64,000 nucleotides of DNA from Phascolarctos cinereus (GCF_002099425.1 NW_018344226.1:1302001-1366000); one strand, 5' to 3'. Numbered from the stretch's first letter, positions 53,039-63,871 are shown. Numbers and translations are program-made. Notes: generated from the sequence alone by a model not told the origin.

Positions 53039-53735
53039 AAAGAATTGGAAATTGTGGGAAGCCCATCGATTAGGGAATAGCTGAGTAAGTTGTGGTATAT
53101 GATTATGATGTGTGATATAAGAAATGACAAACAGGATGGTTTCAGAGAAACCTGGAAAGACCTATATGAACTAATGCAAAGTGAAGTGAGCAGAACCAGG
53201 AGAACATTGTACACAGTAACAGCAATACTGTAATGATGATCAACTGTGAAAGACTTAGACAATTCCAAAGGACCCATGATGAAAAATGCTATATAGGGGC
53301 AACTAGGTGGAGCAGTGGATAGAGTACTGGCCCTGAGTTCATATCCGGCTTCAGACCAAACACTTGACACTTACTAGCTGTGTGACCCTGGGCAAGTCAC
53401 TTAACCCCAATTGCCTTTAAAAAAAAAGAAAAAAATGATATATACCTCCACAGAGAGAGAACTGATGAACTCTGAGTACAGACTGAAGCACACTTTTAAA
53501 AACTTTACTTTTCTTGCTTTTTAAAAAAGAACATGGCTAATATGGAAATACGTTTCACATGACTTCATATGTATAATTGATATTATATTGCTGGCCTTCT
53601 CAATGGATGGGGTAGGGGAAAGAATTTGGGACTCAAAATTTAAAAAAAATGAATGTTAAGAATAAATTAAAGATAAACAATTTATAATAATTAATAAATA
53701 ATATAACATAACAAATAAAAGAAATATTAAAAAAT
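53039..53735 (+). repeat. 5'-truncated L1 with perfect 15-bp TSD
   Basis: Perfect duplication 'aaaagaggcatcatg' at 53,024-53,038 and 53,736-53,750. Body: L1 ORF2 end ('gaaacctggaaagacctata', 'gagcagaaccaggagaacat'), then 3' UTR ('tgctggccttctcaatggat', 'tttgggactcaaaattt') and an A-rich tail. A SINE interrupts it. Confidence 0.93.
53296..53430 (+). repeat. WSINE1-like poly(A) SINE inside L1
   Basis: Duplication 'aaaaatgctatata' (53,282-53,295) and 'aaaaatgatatata' (53,431-53,444), one mismatch. Body 'ggggcaactaggtggagcag' to 'aaccccaattgcc' with an A-rich tail. Younger than the L1 that hosts it. Confidence 0.93.
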
Positions 53736-53750
53736 AAAAGAGGCATCATG

Positions 53751-54359
53751 TCATTCCATAATACTGTCACATTACATTGATAACTGCCTTGCTGGCTTAA
53801 TGATTTGAGGGCTCATTTACTTCTTGTCTAGGCTAGTTTAAATATTTCTTAAAGAAAATATGTTAGGAAGGATGGAATCTTCTCTTCATGTTACCTGAAC
53901 CCAACTGAGGCACATTTGGCAATGTGTTAAGTACTTTCTTCTCTGTGGTTACTTGTAGATCATTTTTCCTTAGACTTTAATGAGCCCTCCAGATACTCTG
54001 GTTACCATCACACCAATGGACCAGTTGGGTCTTGTTAGATAGACCACTTTATAGGGCTGAATAGCTATAGATGGTCTGCTTTACATACGACAGGTCTGTA
54101 ACAGCAGAACCCGATGGGTGCTTACCAGATAGCAACACTGATCATTCCATACCTCTAATGGCTTCCTTCTTCTTTACATAGACAATCAGACAGTAATACT
54201 TTATCCCAAAGGGGGCCTTATTCCTGCAACGATGTCATAGGTGAGCACCTTTGGGTACAATTTCAGGAGGAACTGTCTCTATTTCTCAAATTTTTCCCTT
54301 CAGCTTTTAACAAGTATTGAAACATTTGCCAAACTGGCCCACTTGTTTTTTGCAGGTGA
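53751..54359. other. Unassigned stretch
   Basis: No gene or repeat family is recognised. Confidence 0.35.
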
Positions 54360-54545
54360 TATTTCCACCTCCAATCTTTGTGTCTTCCCACAGTCTATCT
54401 GTCCCCCATAACTAGAACGTTCTCCTTCCTCACTTCCACCTCTTAAAATCTCTAGTTTCCTTCAAGGCTCAGCTGAAATATTACTTCTTTCATGAGAGGC
54501 TTATCTTATTTCCCCCAGTTGTTAGTACCCTCTCCTGAAAATAAC
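54360..54545 (+). repeat. L2-clade 3' end, first part
   Basis: 'ataactagaacgttctcctt', 'tagtttccttcaaggctcag' 'ctgaaatattacttctttca' match L2. A matching terminal block lies at 54,977-55,045 beyond a SINE and a MITE. Confidence 0.7.
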
Positions 54546-54547
54546 TG

Positions 54548-54784
54548 TATTTAGAAAGAATTAAGTCTGAGTTCAAATCTAACCTCAGACATGTATGAGT
54601 TGTGTGACCTGGGCAAGTCACTTAACATCTGTGTGCCTCAGTTTCCCCATCTATAAAATGAGGATAATAATAACACTTAACTCCCAGGATTGCTGTGAGG
54701 ATCAAATGAGATAATATTTGTAAGGCACTTAGCACAGTGTCTGTCACATAGCAAGCATTACACAAATGTTAGCTGTCATCATCT
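54548..54784 (+). repeat. MIR-type CORE-SINE
   Basis: 'gagttcaaatctaacctcag', 'gtgtgacctgggcaagtcac', 'tatttgtaaggcacttagca' 'cagtgtctgtcacatagcaa' and 'atgttagctgtcatcatc' give a good sense copy. Confidence 0.85.
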
Positions 54785-54788
54785 AAGC

Positions 54789-54976
54789 CAGGGATTCTGA
54801 ACTGTTTTTGTGTCATGGACCCCTCTAGCAGTTTAGTGAAGCCTATGATCTCCTTGAGATAATGACTTTAAATACATAAAATGAAATGTGTAGGATTATA
54901 AAGAAAATTAAAAAATAACATAATAGTTATTAAATCTTTTTTAAAAAGCTCATGGACCCCAGGTTAAGAACTTCTG
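54789..54976. mobile_element. hAT-type MITE
   Basis: Starts 'cagggattctgaactg' and ends 'ggttaagaacttctg', an imperfect inverted pair. Internal 'gtcatggacccctctagcag' and 'gctcatggaccccagg' are typical of a common marsupial and mammalian hAT MITE. No flanking 8-bp duplication is clear. Confidence 0.7.
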
Positions 54977-55050
54977 TTTCATTTTTTGACTCTGTATCCC
55001 CAAAGCCTTGCACAGCATTTAGCATGCAATGGAGACTTTAGAACCGCTTT
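54977..55050 (+). repeat. L2-clade 3' end, second part
   Basis: 'gactctgtatccccaaagcc' 'ttgcacagcatttagcatgc' continues the L2 copy that starts at 54,360. Confidence 0.6.
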
Positions 55051-55139
55051 TTGGACTGCACCTCTGATATTATTGGTATAGACAACTCTCAATGAGGAAA
55101 TGCTCTTCCATCAATGAAAACCTCCACATTATCTGCCCT

Positions 55140-55258
55140 AGGCATTGACAGGTTAAGTGACTTGTCCAGGATTACATAGCCAGCATGGATCATAGGCAGA
55201 AACTTGAACTCAGGTCTTTCTGATTTGGAAGCCAGCTTGTTATCTGTTCCACCATGCT
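55140..55258 (-). repeat. MIR SINE
   Basis: 'caggttaagtgacttgtcca' 'ggattacatagccagcatgg' and 'aacttgaactcaggtctttc' are antisense MIR. Confidence 0.7.
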
Positions 55259-55549
55259 GAGTATTTTAAACTCAAGAATTACTTACTGTATCTTGAGTTG
55301 AAAAAACTCTTGATTCTTCATCCTGGCCTTAATGTAACCATGAGTTCTTCACATTTTTTTCTTATAGAAAAAAAATTTGATTTTTGTTCCAATGAACAAA
55401 ACATTAATTTTTCCCTGTTCCCTCTCCATGAAGGGAAGGGATGCTGGAGAAATACAAAACCCTTGCAACAAATCTGTATTGACAAGTAAAACAAATTCCT
55501 ACATGTGCTATGTGACTTTGAGTTCTGAAAGACTAATGTTAATTCTATT
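55259..55549. other. Unassigned stretch
   Basis: The 130-codon frame starting at 55,377 runs into the Mar1-like SINE for half of its length and is not a gene. Confidence 0.4.
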
Positions 55550-55787
55550 GGTTATGGTGCATTGGATAGAGTGCTGGGCCTACAGTCAGGAAGACCAGAG
55601 TTCAAATCCTGCCTCAGACACTGTTTCAGCCTGTGCAAGTCACTTACATCTGTTTGCCTCAGTTTCCTCATTTGTAATGAACCAGAGAAGGAAATGGCAA
55701 ACCACTCCAGTATCTCTGCTAAGAAAACCCCAAATGGGGTTACAAAGAGACACACATGACTTGAAATGACTAAGGAACAAATGTTAG
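55550..55787 (+). repeat. Mar1-like CORE-SINE
   Basis: 'tgcattggatagagtgctgg' 'gcctacagtcaggaagacc', 'tttgcctcagtttcctcatt', 'gccaagaaaacc'-like 'gctaagaaaaccccaaatgg' and 'acacatgacttgaaatg'. The CORE has a short deletion. Confidence 0.88.
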
Positions 55788-57069
55788 TTCTGACAGGTTC
55801 TTCCTTCATGGAAAGGCTTTGAATATAGTTTTGGCCACAAGACTACTTCTGACCTAGGCAGGATCAATCCCCACCCCACCTCCCAAATTACAGAGGGCTT
55901 TATTATCAGCAGATTAACCAGGTTTGGAAGGATAGGGCTTAAAATGGCAAAGGAAGGTGGCAGGGGGAATGACCCACAGAAGGAAATTAATTTACTTTAA
56001 AGAGAAAGGGCAGAGGATAGCAGGAAGGCATTGGGTACTCATAGGACACCAGTAAAGGACATGATACAGTGTGGAAAAAAAAAACAGAAAGGGGAGGCTG
56101 GGGGTTCCAAACTCAAGCTTTATTTACAACAGGCTCAGTACTGAAGGGAATTCATATAAGGCAGAAGAAGAGGAACCCCAAGTATCCTCTCGGGGGACCA
56201 AAGAGAGAACAACTTCTATGGATTCGAGGAGAAATCTCTATTAAGGGATAAAGCCTGACTGCTACAAAACAGCAGCGGCACCAAGTTAACACACAGGTGC
56301 TCTACAAATATTTGCTGAATAGAAGGAAGTGCGCCATCCTCAACGTTTATCTCTGCTTTCGTCACGTTTTGTTCTAAAAGCTGCTTAATTCTGGCTCCTG
56401 GGCCTTGTTATAAATGGAAGTTTTCATTTTATGGGGTGTGGGAGAAGAAGAATATTTTGACGGACTTGCAGGAGGCATCTACTTACTGATGACCAGTTCA
56501 TCCAATTGTAGAGGCTTCCCTCAGAAATAGCCCTTGGCCCACACAAGTACGAAAATCTTTTTGTTTCTGTCTTTTGGTATAAACACTGTCCAAATAGCCT
56601 CTGTACCATTTGGAGACTGGAAGTTCAGTTGTTTTTTTTAATGAGAACCCAGCATTTCTCCCCATTCAATCACTCTGATCACCAGCACAATGGTTCCACT
56701 GATAGGCATTTTTTTTATTTTTTATTTTTGCCTTGGGCCTGATAAATGGCCTTGGAGTTTTGATTTGCTTTGTTTGTCTTTTTCACTTCTAGGCACAGGT
56801 AATAGAGCTCCTGGACCTGGGAGCAATTGCCATGGCTACTTTGGAGGCAGGATTCCAGGATGGATGTTGCTGCCAGAACCACCTGGAAGCTCTGAGAAGC
56901 CAGGGTGCTGAGACTCAGGCTCTCTGGAACTTTGTGGGACTATGTTACATAGGGACTGAGTTAAGATGTGACTTTAATCCCTCTTTACTCCCTTGACACT
57001 GAGGTGGTGTAAGAGAGGATCATGTTCCTCAGATGTTGAAGAGTGTGTTTGTATGTTTGTGCTATGACT
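55788..57069. other. Unassigned stretch
   Basis: 1.3 kb without a recognised repeat. A pyrimidine-rich 'tttttcacttctag' at about 56,779-56,792 mimics a splice acceptor before a 37-codon frame, but no domain or partner exon is visible. Confidence 0.35.
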
Positions 57070-57318
57070 GTTTTTCAGTTGTTAAAGTTGTGTCTGACTC
57101 TTTGTGACTCATTTTGGGGTTTTCTTGGAAAATATACTGAAGTGGTTTGCCATTTCCTTTTGTAGATGAGAAACTATGGCAAATAGGGTTAAGTGATGAC
57201 TTGCCCAGGTTTACACAGCTAGTAAGTGTCTGAGGCTAGATTTGAACTTGAACTCATGAAGATGAGTCTTCCTGATTCCAAGCCTAGTGCTCCATCCACT
57301 GTGCCATCTCCCTGTCTT
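57070..57318 (-). repeat. Mar1-like CORE-SINE
   Basis: 'gttgtgtctgactctttgtg', 'ctgaagtggtttgccatttc', 'gatgacttgcccaggtttac' 'acagctagtaagtg' and 'catccactgtgccatctccc' give the antisense copy. Confidence 0.88.
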
Positions 57319-57569
57319 TGAGGTAAAGATTCCTTTGTAAAAGCCACTCTGACTGTTACGTGGTTAAACGGAACTGGGATGCAAGGAATCCCTAAAATTG
57401 AGGAAATACAATTATTTGGGGCTTAAGTCAATGGTAGAGAATAGATACTCATCCTCCTTTAAGGGGACTAGAGACCTGTGGACGAGAGATGAAATGTAAC
57501 AGCCCTGGCTTTCAGGCAATATGGTCAATGTGGATCAGAGTAATCATGGTTATATACGGATTTAAAAGC

Positions 57570-57721
57570 ATTATTCTGAGAAGGGGTCCATAATAAACAA
57601 TGCTAAGTAGCACTTTTGTAGCTCATTCAAGTTCGCAGGGTCTTTTACATAGCTCAGTCAATCCATAGGGTTACCTGAATGCCAAAGGGGTCCATGGTGC
57701 AAAAAAGATTAAGAACTCCTG
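57570..57721. mobile_element. hAT-type MITE remnant
   Basis: 'attctgagaaggggtccata' and 'gccaaaggggtccatggtgc' 'aaaaaagattaagaactcct' are the 3' part of the hAT MITE family seen at 54.8 kb. About 70 bp of unrelated sequence separates the two blocks. Confidence 0.6.
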
Positions 57722-57829
57722 TTCTGAATTATAAAATTTGAGGGAACCCCAAAGAGAAGGCAGAATTCTTAGAGCCCAAACCTTTTCTTTAACCTGTAAC
57801 CAGATAAATTTCCTGAAGCCTCCTTGTAC
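57722..57829. other. Short unassigned stretch
   Basis: Nothing recognisable between the hAT remnant and the next L2 piece. Confidence 0.3.
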
Positions 57830-58005
57830 ATTCACTTCAGCCAAACTGTTCATTTCTCCCCTGGACCCTCCCTGGGCTCTCCCTCCTCCATGCCTCTGCT
57901 TTTGCTAGGACTGTCTTCTTCTACTATACCAGTTGGCTTTTTACCACTTTAATTCTGCCTTTCTTGATCCCCCAGGTACCAAACAATCTTCTACTCTGAA
58001 CCTCA
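57830..58005 (+). repeat. L2-clade LINE fragment
   Basis: 'ctccatgcctctgcttttgc' 'taggactgtcttcttc' and 'tgcctttcttgatcccccag' resemble the block that precedes the L2 terminal region. The terminus is missing. Confidence 0.5.
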
Positions 58006-58044
58006 CATAGAACTTCAGGGGAGTAAATTTCTAGTAATTGTAGA

Positions 58045-58290
58045 TGATGATGATGACTGCTGCTGCTGCTGCTACTACTACCAACTCAACATCGTGCTGG
58101 AAGTACTTTCTCCACAATGACACAGAGAAATAGGCAGTGCCCGCTGTATTCCTCTCAGTTTGCTGAGGAAGAAACTGGGATTCAAAGGAGGTAAGAGACT
58201 TGCCCCAAGGTCATTTAACTAGTAAGCTGGCTCTGAAAGCCAGGACAGGAACTGAGGTCTCTCATCTTTAGGTCAAGTACTCCTACTATT
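58045..58290 (-). repeat. MIR SINE with CTG/CTA run in its tail
   Basis: The (GAT)/(CTG)/(CTA) run at 58,043-58,083 occupies the tail position. 'gaggaagaaactgggattca' and 'agacttgccccaaggtcatt' identify the antisense MIR body. Confidence 0.7.
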
Positions 58291-58311
58291 AGAATGACTA
58301 TAAGATTCATG

Positions 58312-58575
58312 GGGGCAGCTAGGTGGCACAGTGGATAGAGTACCAGGCCTGGAGTCAGAAAGACTCATTTTCCAGAGTTCAAATCTAGTCTCAGACACTT
58401 AACTAGCTCTATGACCCTGGGCAAGTCACTTAACCCTGTTGGCCTCAGTATCCCATCTGTAAAATGAGCTGGAGAAGGAAATGGCAAACCACCCCAATAT
58501 CTTTGCCAAGAAAACCCCAAATAGGATTACAAAGAGTCAGATATGACTGAAAAATGCCTGACCAACAAAATAAAA
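58312..58575 (+). repeat. Mar1-like CORE-SINE, full length
   Basis: One of the best copies. Head 'gggggcagctaggtggcaca' 'gtggatagag', CORE 'atgaccctgggcaagtcact', 'gagctggagaaggaaatggc', 'gccaagaaaaccccaaatag' and end 'gagtcagatatgactgaaaa'. Confidence 0.95.
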
Positions 58576-58659
58576 CCGACAGAATCAGGGATCCAATATT
58601 TTTTATATTAGCTTTTATGTGTCCCAGACAACTTTCAAATACCAGAGAGATCAAAGTAG

Positions 58660-58740
58660 GCTACAAAGAGTCTGCATTACTCTAGGAAGTTCCTCATTGG
58701 GAGCTCCCTTATTGATGAAATCACAGGTCCAATCTATATC
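58660..58740 (+). repeat. CORE-SINE variant, 3' tail only
   Basis: 'cctcattgggagctccctta' 'ttgatgaaatcacaggtcca' matches the 3' end of the family at 2,490 and 13,358. Confidence 0.5.
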
Positions 58741-58789
58741 TTTCGGACTTTGAGGAGCTAAAAGAATAAAGTTTGAGGCCTTCTCTGCA

Positions 58790-58905
58790 ATTTAGGGACT
58801 TAGACAATTGCCTGGGGGGAACTGAGAGGTTAAGTGACTTGCCTAAGGTTACACAGCCAGGGTGTGTCAAAGATAGGACTTGAACCCAGATATCCATAAA
58901 TCTAT
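58790..58905 (-). repeat. MIR3-like SINE
   Basis: 'gaggttaagtgacttgccta' 'aggttacacagccagggtgt' and 'ggacttgaacccagatatcc' are the antisense pattern. Confidence 0.75.
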
Positions 58906-59056
58906 ATTCATGTTTCTACATCTTTTTCTTTCCCTTACCACCCAGCATAGTACATTATACATAAAACACATTTATTACACATTTGTGAAATCAACAAAAA
59001 GCTAGTCAAAGCAACATTAAGAGTAATCTCTACTTCTGGGCTTCTCCAATAATGTA

Positions 59057-59986
59057 GACATACCTCATTTTAGTGGACTTTTGCTTCATTGTGTTTCATA
59101 GATAACTGTTTTTGCTTGTTTGTTTGTTTTACAAATTGAAGGTTTGTGGCAACCCTGCTTTGAGTAAGTCTATCCCTGCCATTTTTCCAACAGCATGTGC
59201 TCACATTATATCTCTGTGTCATATTTTGGTAATTCTTGCAATACTTCAAACTTTTTCATTATTATTAAATTTGTTATGGTGATCTGTGATCAGTGATCTT
59301 TGAAGTTACTATTGTAATTGTTTTGGGGTTCAATGAACTGTGTCTGTATAAGCTGGCAAACGTAATCCATAAATGCTGTGTGTGTTCTGACTCTTCCACC
59401 AAATCAGCAGCTCCCCTGTCTGTTTCCCTCTCCTCGGTCTCTCTATTCCCTGAGACACCACAATATTGAAGAATATTACATAAACTTAGTTGATAAAGCA
59501 GTGGCAGGGTTTGAGAGGATTAATTCCAATTCTGAAAGAAGTTCTACTACGGGTAAAATGCTATCAGACAGCAAAGAAGGCTAGAGAGAAATCTTTGCGA
59601 AAGGGAGACTCAATTGATGTGCAGATTTCATTGTTGGCTGATTTTAAGAAATTACAATAATCGTGACAACCGTTAGCAACCACCACCCTGATCGATCAGC
59701 AGCCACCAATATCAAGGCGAGACACTCTACCAGCAAAAAGATTACAACTTACTGAAGGCTCAGATGATGGCTAGGATTTTTTAGCAACAAAGTTTTTTTT
59801 TTAAATTAAAGTGCATTGTTTTCTTTAGATATAATACTATTGCACACTGAATAGACTACAGTATAGTATAAACATAACTTCTATATGCACTAGTGAACCA
59901 AAAAATTTGTGTGACTTACTTTATTGCTATATTTGCTTTATTGTGTGGTCTGGAACTGAACCTGCAATATCTCCTAGGTATGCCTA
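59057..59986 (+). mobile_element. Tigger1-like DNA transposon, internally deleted
   Basis: Ends 'gacatacctcattttagtgg' and, reversed, 'taggcatacctaggagat' are the inverted termini of a pogo/Tigger element, with TA at both edges. Text such as 'aattgaaggtttgtggcaac', 'catttttccaacagcatgtg' and 'gatctgtgatcagtgatctt' follows the Tigger1 consensus as I remember it. Near 59,465 the 5' UTR jumps directly to the end of the transposase gene, removing roughly 1.4 kb. What remains of the DDE transposase is EYYINLVDKAVAGFERINSN plus about 15 residues. It is a 930-bp nonautonomous derivative. Confidence 0.88.
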
Positions 59987-59987
59987 T

Positions 59988-60238
59988 AATAGCTAGCATT
60001 CATATAGAACTTCAAGGTTTATAGAACACTTGGTATATATGATCTCATTTGAGCCTTACAACGACTCTGGGAGGCAAGTGTTATTACCACCTTCTTTTTG
60101 CATATGAGAAAACTAAGACAGAGATTATATGACTTGTCTGGGTTTGAACAGCTAATAAGCATATGAGGCAGGATTGGGACTCATGTCTTCCTGAATCTAA
60201 GACTAGTGCTCTGTTCATTGCATCACCTGGCTTCCAAG
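59988..60238 (-). repeat. MIR-type CORE-SINE
   Basis: 'tagctagcattcatatagaa' 'cttcaaggtttatagaacac', 'gcatatgagaaaactaagac' and 'gactagtgctctgttcattg' give the antisense copy. It abuts the Tigger end. Confidence 0.85.
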
Positions 60239-60955
60239 TAACAAAAGAAGTAAGAGACAGTTTAGTATAAGCAAAGGCAACACTAGAATACTTGAAAGGT
60301 GGGAAGATGCTCATTCTTAGGACAGAAGCCAACCTCACACAGGGCTGAGAATGAGATCTGGAGCTCAGTTTCCAGATTTGCTACTTTCCTTTCCAGTCCA
60401 GCATGGTGCTGAAGTGGTGTCTTTTGGGAAGAAGAAAGAAATATGGTATAGACTCAGCATCAGCCCATAGGGTCCAAACGAAGATAGACCTTTCCACTTT
60501 GTGGGAACAGCTCTGTGCATTCTATTGAGAAGGATGGGGGGAAAGTATCCTTAGCATTCAACAGTCTGTCAAGCAACTGGAGTTTTAGGTCACAGAGGTA
60601 GGCCTTAAATGATACATGACTGGCTATAAAAATTTACATCATTTTTGAGAAGCACATTCTGAAAGCTTGAGGTATAGCCTAGCCAATAAGTCTATGGGTC
60701 GAAAAGTTAGCTCTCTGGGTCCCATCAGCAAAGTCAGGAATAATGCTGGCTATCTACCTTCCCTTCAGGGAGCTATGAAGGCTGGTGGGATGTTCATCAA
60801 CAGCTTAGTGAGCCCTGAAGAGAAGATGCCATAAATCTGAAGAAATAGGCTGGTTCAGTGAATGTTACTATTACACTGATATTTCAGACTTCTAAAATCT
60901 TCATCTTTTCCATGGCTGGAGGGTGACAGTTCCTTTGTTCCCACATACCTTAGTC
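60239..60955. other. Unassigned stretch
   Basis: No gene or repeat family is recognised. Confidence 0.35.
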
Positions 60956-61161
60956 CAGTGGTTCTCAAACTATCTGTACTCAGGACTCCTTTATACTCTC
61001 AAAAATTACTGAGGCTGTTCAAATAGTTTTTGTTTACTGTGGGTTGTATCTATCAATATTTACTGCAATAGAAATTAAAATGTCTTTTTATTACTATGAA
61101 AATAGTTTTGACCACTCAGAGCCCTTGAAAGAGATGCCTGGACCACACTTTGAGAACCACT
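60956..61161. mobile_element. hAT-Charlie-type MITE
   Basis: Ends 'cagtggttctcaaact' and 'ctttgagaaccact' are inverted. The body 'attactatgaaaatagtttt' 'gacca' and 'ggaccacactttgagaacca' is a familiar mammalian Charlie-group sequence. Flanks 'ccttagtc' and 'cccttgtc' could be a decayed 8-bp duplication. Confidence 0.8.
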
Positions 61162-61284
61162 CCCCTTGTCTAAGTTGATACAAATAGGGATTAGATCTTG
61201 TGGTTTAATTGGTGTAGGAAATTCTCAGATGAGGAAACCCTACCAGTGAAGACTGACTCCTTTTCTGCCACGTAAGAGTTGTTT

Positions 61285-61392
61285 CTTAGATACTGAGAGT
61301 TTAACTGACTTGTCCAGGGTCACACAGGGACTTCACCGAGAATGGACTGGAACCTGGATCTTCTTAGCTCTAAGGTATACTTTCTATCTACT
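61285..61392 (-). repeat. MIR SINE
   Basis: 'gtttaactgacttgtccagg' 'gtcacacagggacttc' and 'ggaacctggatcttcttagc' are antisense MIR. Confidence 0.65.
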
Positions 61393-62039
61393 TGCTAACA
61401 ATATCATTTTTTTTTTAAAAATCAGCTACAAAATAGCAAGACAGTGCCACTTGCCTATACAGGAGAGATGCTCCATTTTCTACACAACTATTCTCTTCAA
61501 CTCATCTCTTGTTCATTTTATTTGATTTTATATTTAATGTAATCAAAACCTGGTAACAAATCACGTCTAGTTTAAAAAAGACACAACATATAGCTGTATG
61601 AATCAAAATGGCATTTGAACAGGAAAGCTAAGTTAATGAATGAATAGATAGGGAATTAGATGGGAGATAAACCAGGATGGAGTTGAGGACAACTTAGGCA
61701 CAAATAAACCCAAACCCTGCTACCAACCTCAGAGCAGATATATAGGAGGACTCACTTGGTTCTCTTAGTCTCAGTGGCATCACCATTACCTTTTCCCAAG
61801 TACTGGGGTCTGTGTTCCGTGATGGTATGATCAAGGAATTGGTGGGAGTCCTTGATTATGTGATTATGGAGTCTACTGCTACAAGCAAGATGGGAACGAA
61901 GACAGCAGAAAGCTGGTGTCCAGCAATTCTGAACCACTTTATACCTATAGACTAATTTGAAATTTACAGGCTACTCCAGCAGTGAACTGGAAGCCAATAT
62001 TTTTAGTTCTGGATCTACAGATTCTAATGTTATAAGACT
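61393..62039. other. Unassigned stretch
   Basis: No gene or repeat family is recognised. A T run lies near 61,409-61,418. Confidence 0.35.
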
Positions 62040-62205
62040 ATATTTTTACACCTGGAGGCCAAATAATCCAACCTCCTTTTCTGATAGGAGGAAACTGAGG
62101 CCCAGCAATAAGTAACTACACCAAAATCTGTGGGTAGGAAGTGGCAGATCCAGGATTCAACTTCATGCCCTTTAACTCCATATCCGACAATTTTGTTTAC
62201 TATAC
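62040..62205 (-). repeat. MIR3-like SINE
   Basis: 'ccaaataatccaacctcctt' 'ttctgataggaggaaactga' 'ggccca' and 'ggcagatccaggattcaact' are the antisense pattern. Confidence 0.75.
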
Positions 62206-62239
62206 TCAAGATTTTGTTTTTCATATTTATCATGATGTT

Positions 62240-62350
62240 CAACCAATAAGCATTTAAAAATATCTCTTATACCAGGTACTCTGCGAGGTGCTGGGGATTC
62301 AAATAAAAAAAAAAATCCTTACTCTCAAGGAGCTAATATAGATAAGAACA
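62240..62350 (-). repeat. L2-clade 3' tail
   Basis: 'caaccaataagcatttaaaa', 'ctctgcgaggtgctggggat' and 'cttactctcaaggagctaat' match the reversed L2 end, with an A run inside. Confidence 0.75.
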
Positions 62351-62523
62351 GACTTGCTTTGGAAATAAATGAGAAAGTCAATATTTTAGATGCATTTTAG
62401 GATCCAGGCTGTTTGCTAGTTTGGTAGAATAAGACAGGAAAGCCACAAGCTAAGTTTGCCCATAAGCCACACTTGTGTCAGACTGTAAGGTGGAAAGCTA
62501 TAGCTTACAAAATCCTAGAATAC

Positions 62524-62790
62524 GTTTACAATGTTCTCTTGGTTCTGCTCATTTTCCTCTTCATTATTTCATGCAAGTCTACCCATGTTTTTCTAAGATC
62601 ATAGAGCTCATCATTTCTTATAGCCAGTATATAGTAACAACAATATTGTTTTAAGAACAACTCTGAATGTTATTTTGACTATTATAAATATCCAAATTAA
62701 CTACAAAGGACATTTGGAGGAAGATGCTATCTGTATCTAGAGAAAGAATTAATAAATAGAATTATATATATAAAATGGTTTTACATATAG

Positions 62791-62840
<50 letters not shown>

Positions 62841-63085
62841 TGTCCATCTGTTTAATGATAACCATCTCTAGGGCAGGGAGGGAGGAGGGACGAGCAAAAG
62901 GAAAAAAAAAAAAAAAAGGAAAGTTACATGATAATTTTATTATATATTTAAAAGGAATAGCAAGTAGTACAGTAGAGATTTGCAGTTTCATGTACAATCA
63001 TCCTTTTTTCCCCCCATTCTACTATGTTATGTAAATGCTTGTTTTATTTCTTAAGTTTAGAATAAAATAAATTAAAGAACAAAAC
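62524..63085 (+). repeat. L1 3' end with inverted 5' segment (twin-priming form)
   Basis: 62,524-62,630 is L1 text in antisense ('aatgttctcttggttctgct', 'atgagctca'-type region). From about 62,637 the copy is in sense, starting at 'caatattgttttaagaacaa'. This is almost exactly where the inverted part leaves off in L1 order. The 3' UTR continues to an A-rich end near 63,085. Flanks 'aaaatcctagaatac' (62,509-62,523) and 'aaaatagtagagtac' (63,086-63,100) match at 12 of 15 positions. Confidence 0.7.
62792..62839. repeat. (TG)24 microsatellite
   Basis: Pure TG run in the L1 3' UTR, following 'ttacatataga'. The longest dinucleotide run in the window. Confidence 0.97.
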
Positions 63086-63100
63086 AAAATAGTAGAGTAC

Positions 63101-63414
63101 AAAGGTGGCTAGTCACCTGTAGTTTAAAAATCCAAAGTGCCCAAACAATGGCCAACCAAAATTTCACTTTAACCCCAGAGTAATTAGATTCATTTTCTAA
63201 GGAGATAAACACAACATCTCTCAGCACCATGGCATGGTGCCCCTGAATCCTTGCTAGCCAAGAACAAGCTCTGGAACGTGAGACCATCTCAAGCTGGAAT
63301 GGCTTGAATGAAACTTCCCACTAAAGTAATATAGGTGACATGTAAGCTGCATCAGTGTGGGAAGGACTTGTATGGATGACATGAGAGATCTTTCAAGTGC
63401 TCAAGTTTAGTATA
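63101..63414. other. Unassigned stretch
   Basis: No gene or repeat family is recognised. Confidence 0.35.
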
Positions 63415-63857
63415 GCATTTAAACCAACTCCTTTCTACCATCTTTATGTTTTCTATACTTGTCACCCTTTCATGCACTCAATAACCCAGCTATACTGGTT
63501 TAGTTGTGGTTCCTCACACATGCCATTCCATCTCCTTTTTTCATGCCTTAGAACTAGCTGCCCCTTCTACCTGGAATGCTCTCTCTCCTTCCTCGCTGCT
63601 GTGCCCTGGCTTCCTTTCAGACTTGGCTCATATTCTATCTCAGCAGGAGGCCCTTCCTGGTCCCTCCAACTGCTACTGTCTTCCCCTCTGAGATTACCTC
63701 CTATCAACCTTGCATGTACCTTGCAGGTGCCTTATTTACCCATTATCTCCTCCATTACATAATATGTGCTTCTTGAGACCAAGGACTCTGTCCTTATAAT
63801 CCTAGCACTTAGTGCCCAACACACAGAAAGTCTTTAATAAATGCTTGTTGACTGAGT
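63415..63857 (+). repeat. L2-clade LINE 3' end
   Basis: 'ctgccccttctacctggaat' 'gctctctctcc', 'cagacttggctcatattcta', 'cctagcacttagtgcccaac' and 'aataaatgcttgttgactga'. Long and well preserved. The ORFs across it are antisense or out-of-frame shadows. Confidence 0.88.
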
Positions 63858-63871
63858 AAAATTTAAGATTG

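Noticed and set aside
52906-53370. 154-codon minus-strand frame
   Set aside because: It reads through the antisense of a sense-strand L1 fragment and its nested SINE.
56690-56911. Candidate exon after a splice-acceptor-like 'tttttcacttctag'
   Set aside because: The frame has no recognisable domain and soon stops, and no partner exon or donor is visible.
58312-58400. tRNA-like head with A- and B-box motifs
   Set aside because: It is the head of a Mar1-like SINE. No stand-alone tRNA gene with a full cloverleaf is seen anywhere in the window.
63397-63776. Three overlapping plus-strand frames up to 121 codons
   Set aside because: They lie wholly in an L2 3' end, which is noncoding and matches many other copies in the window.
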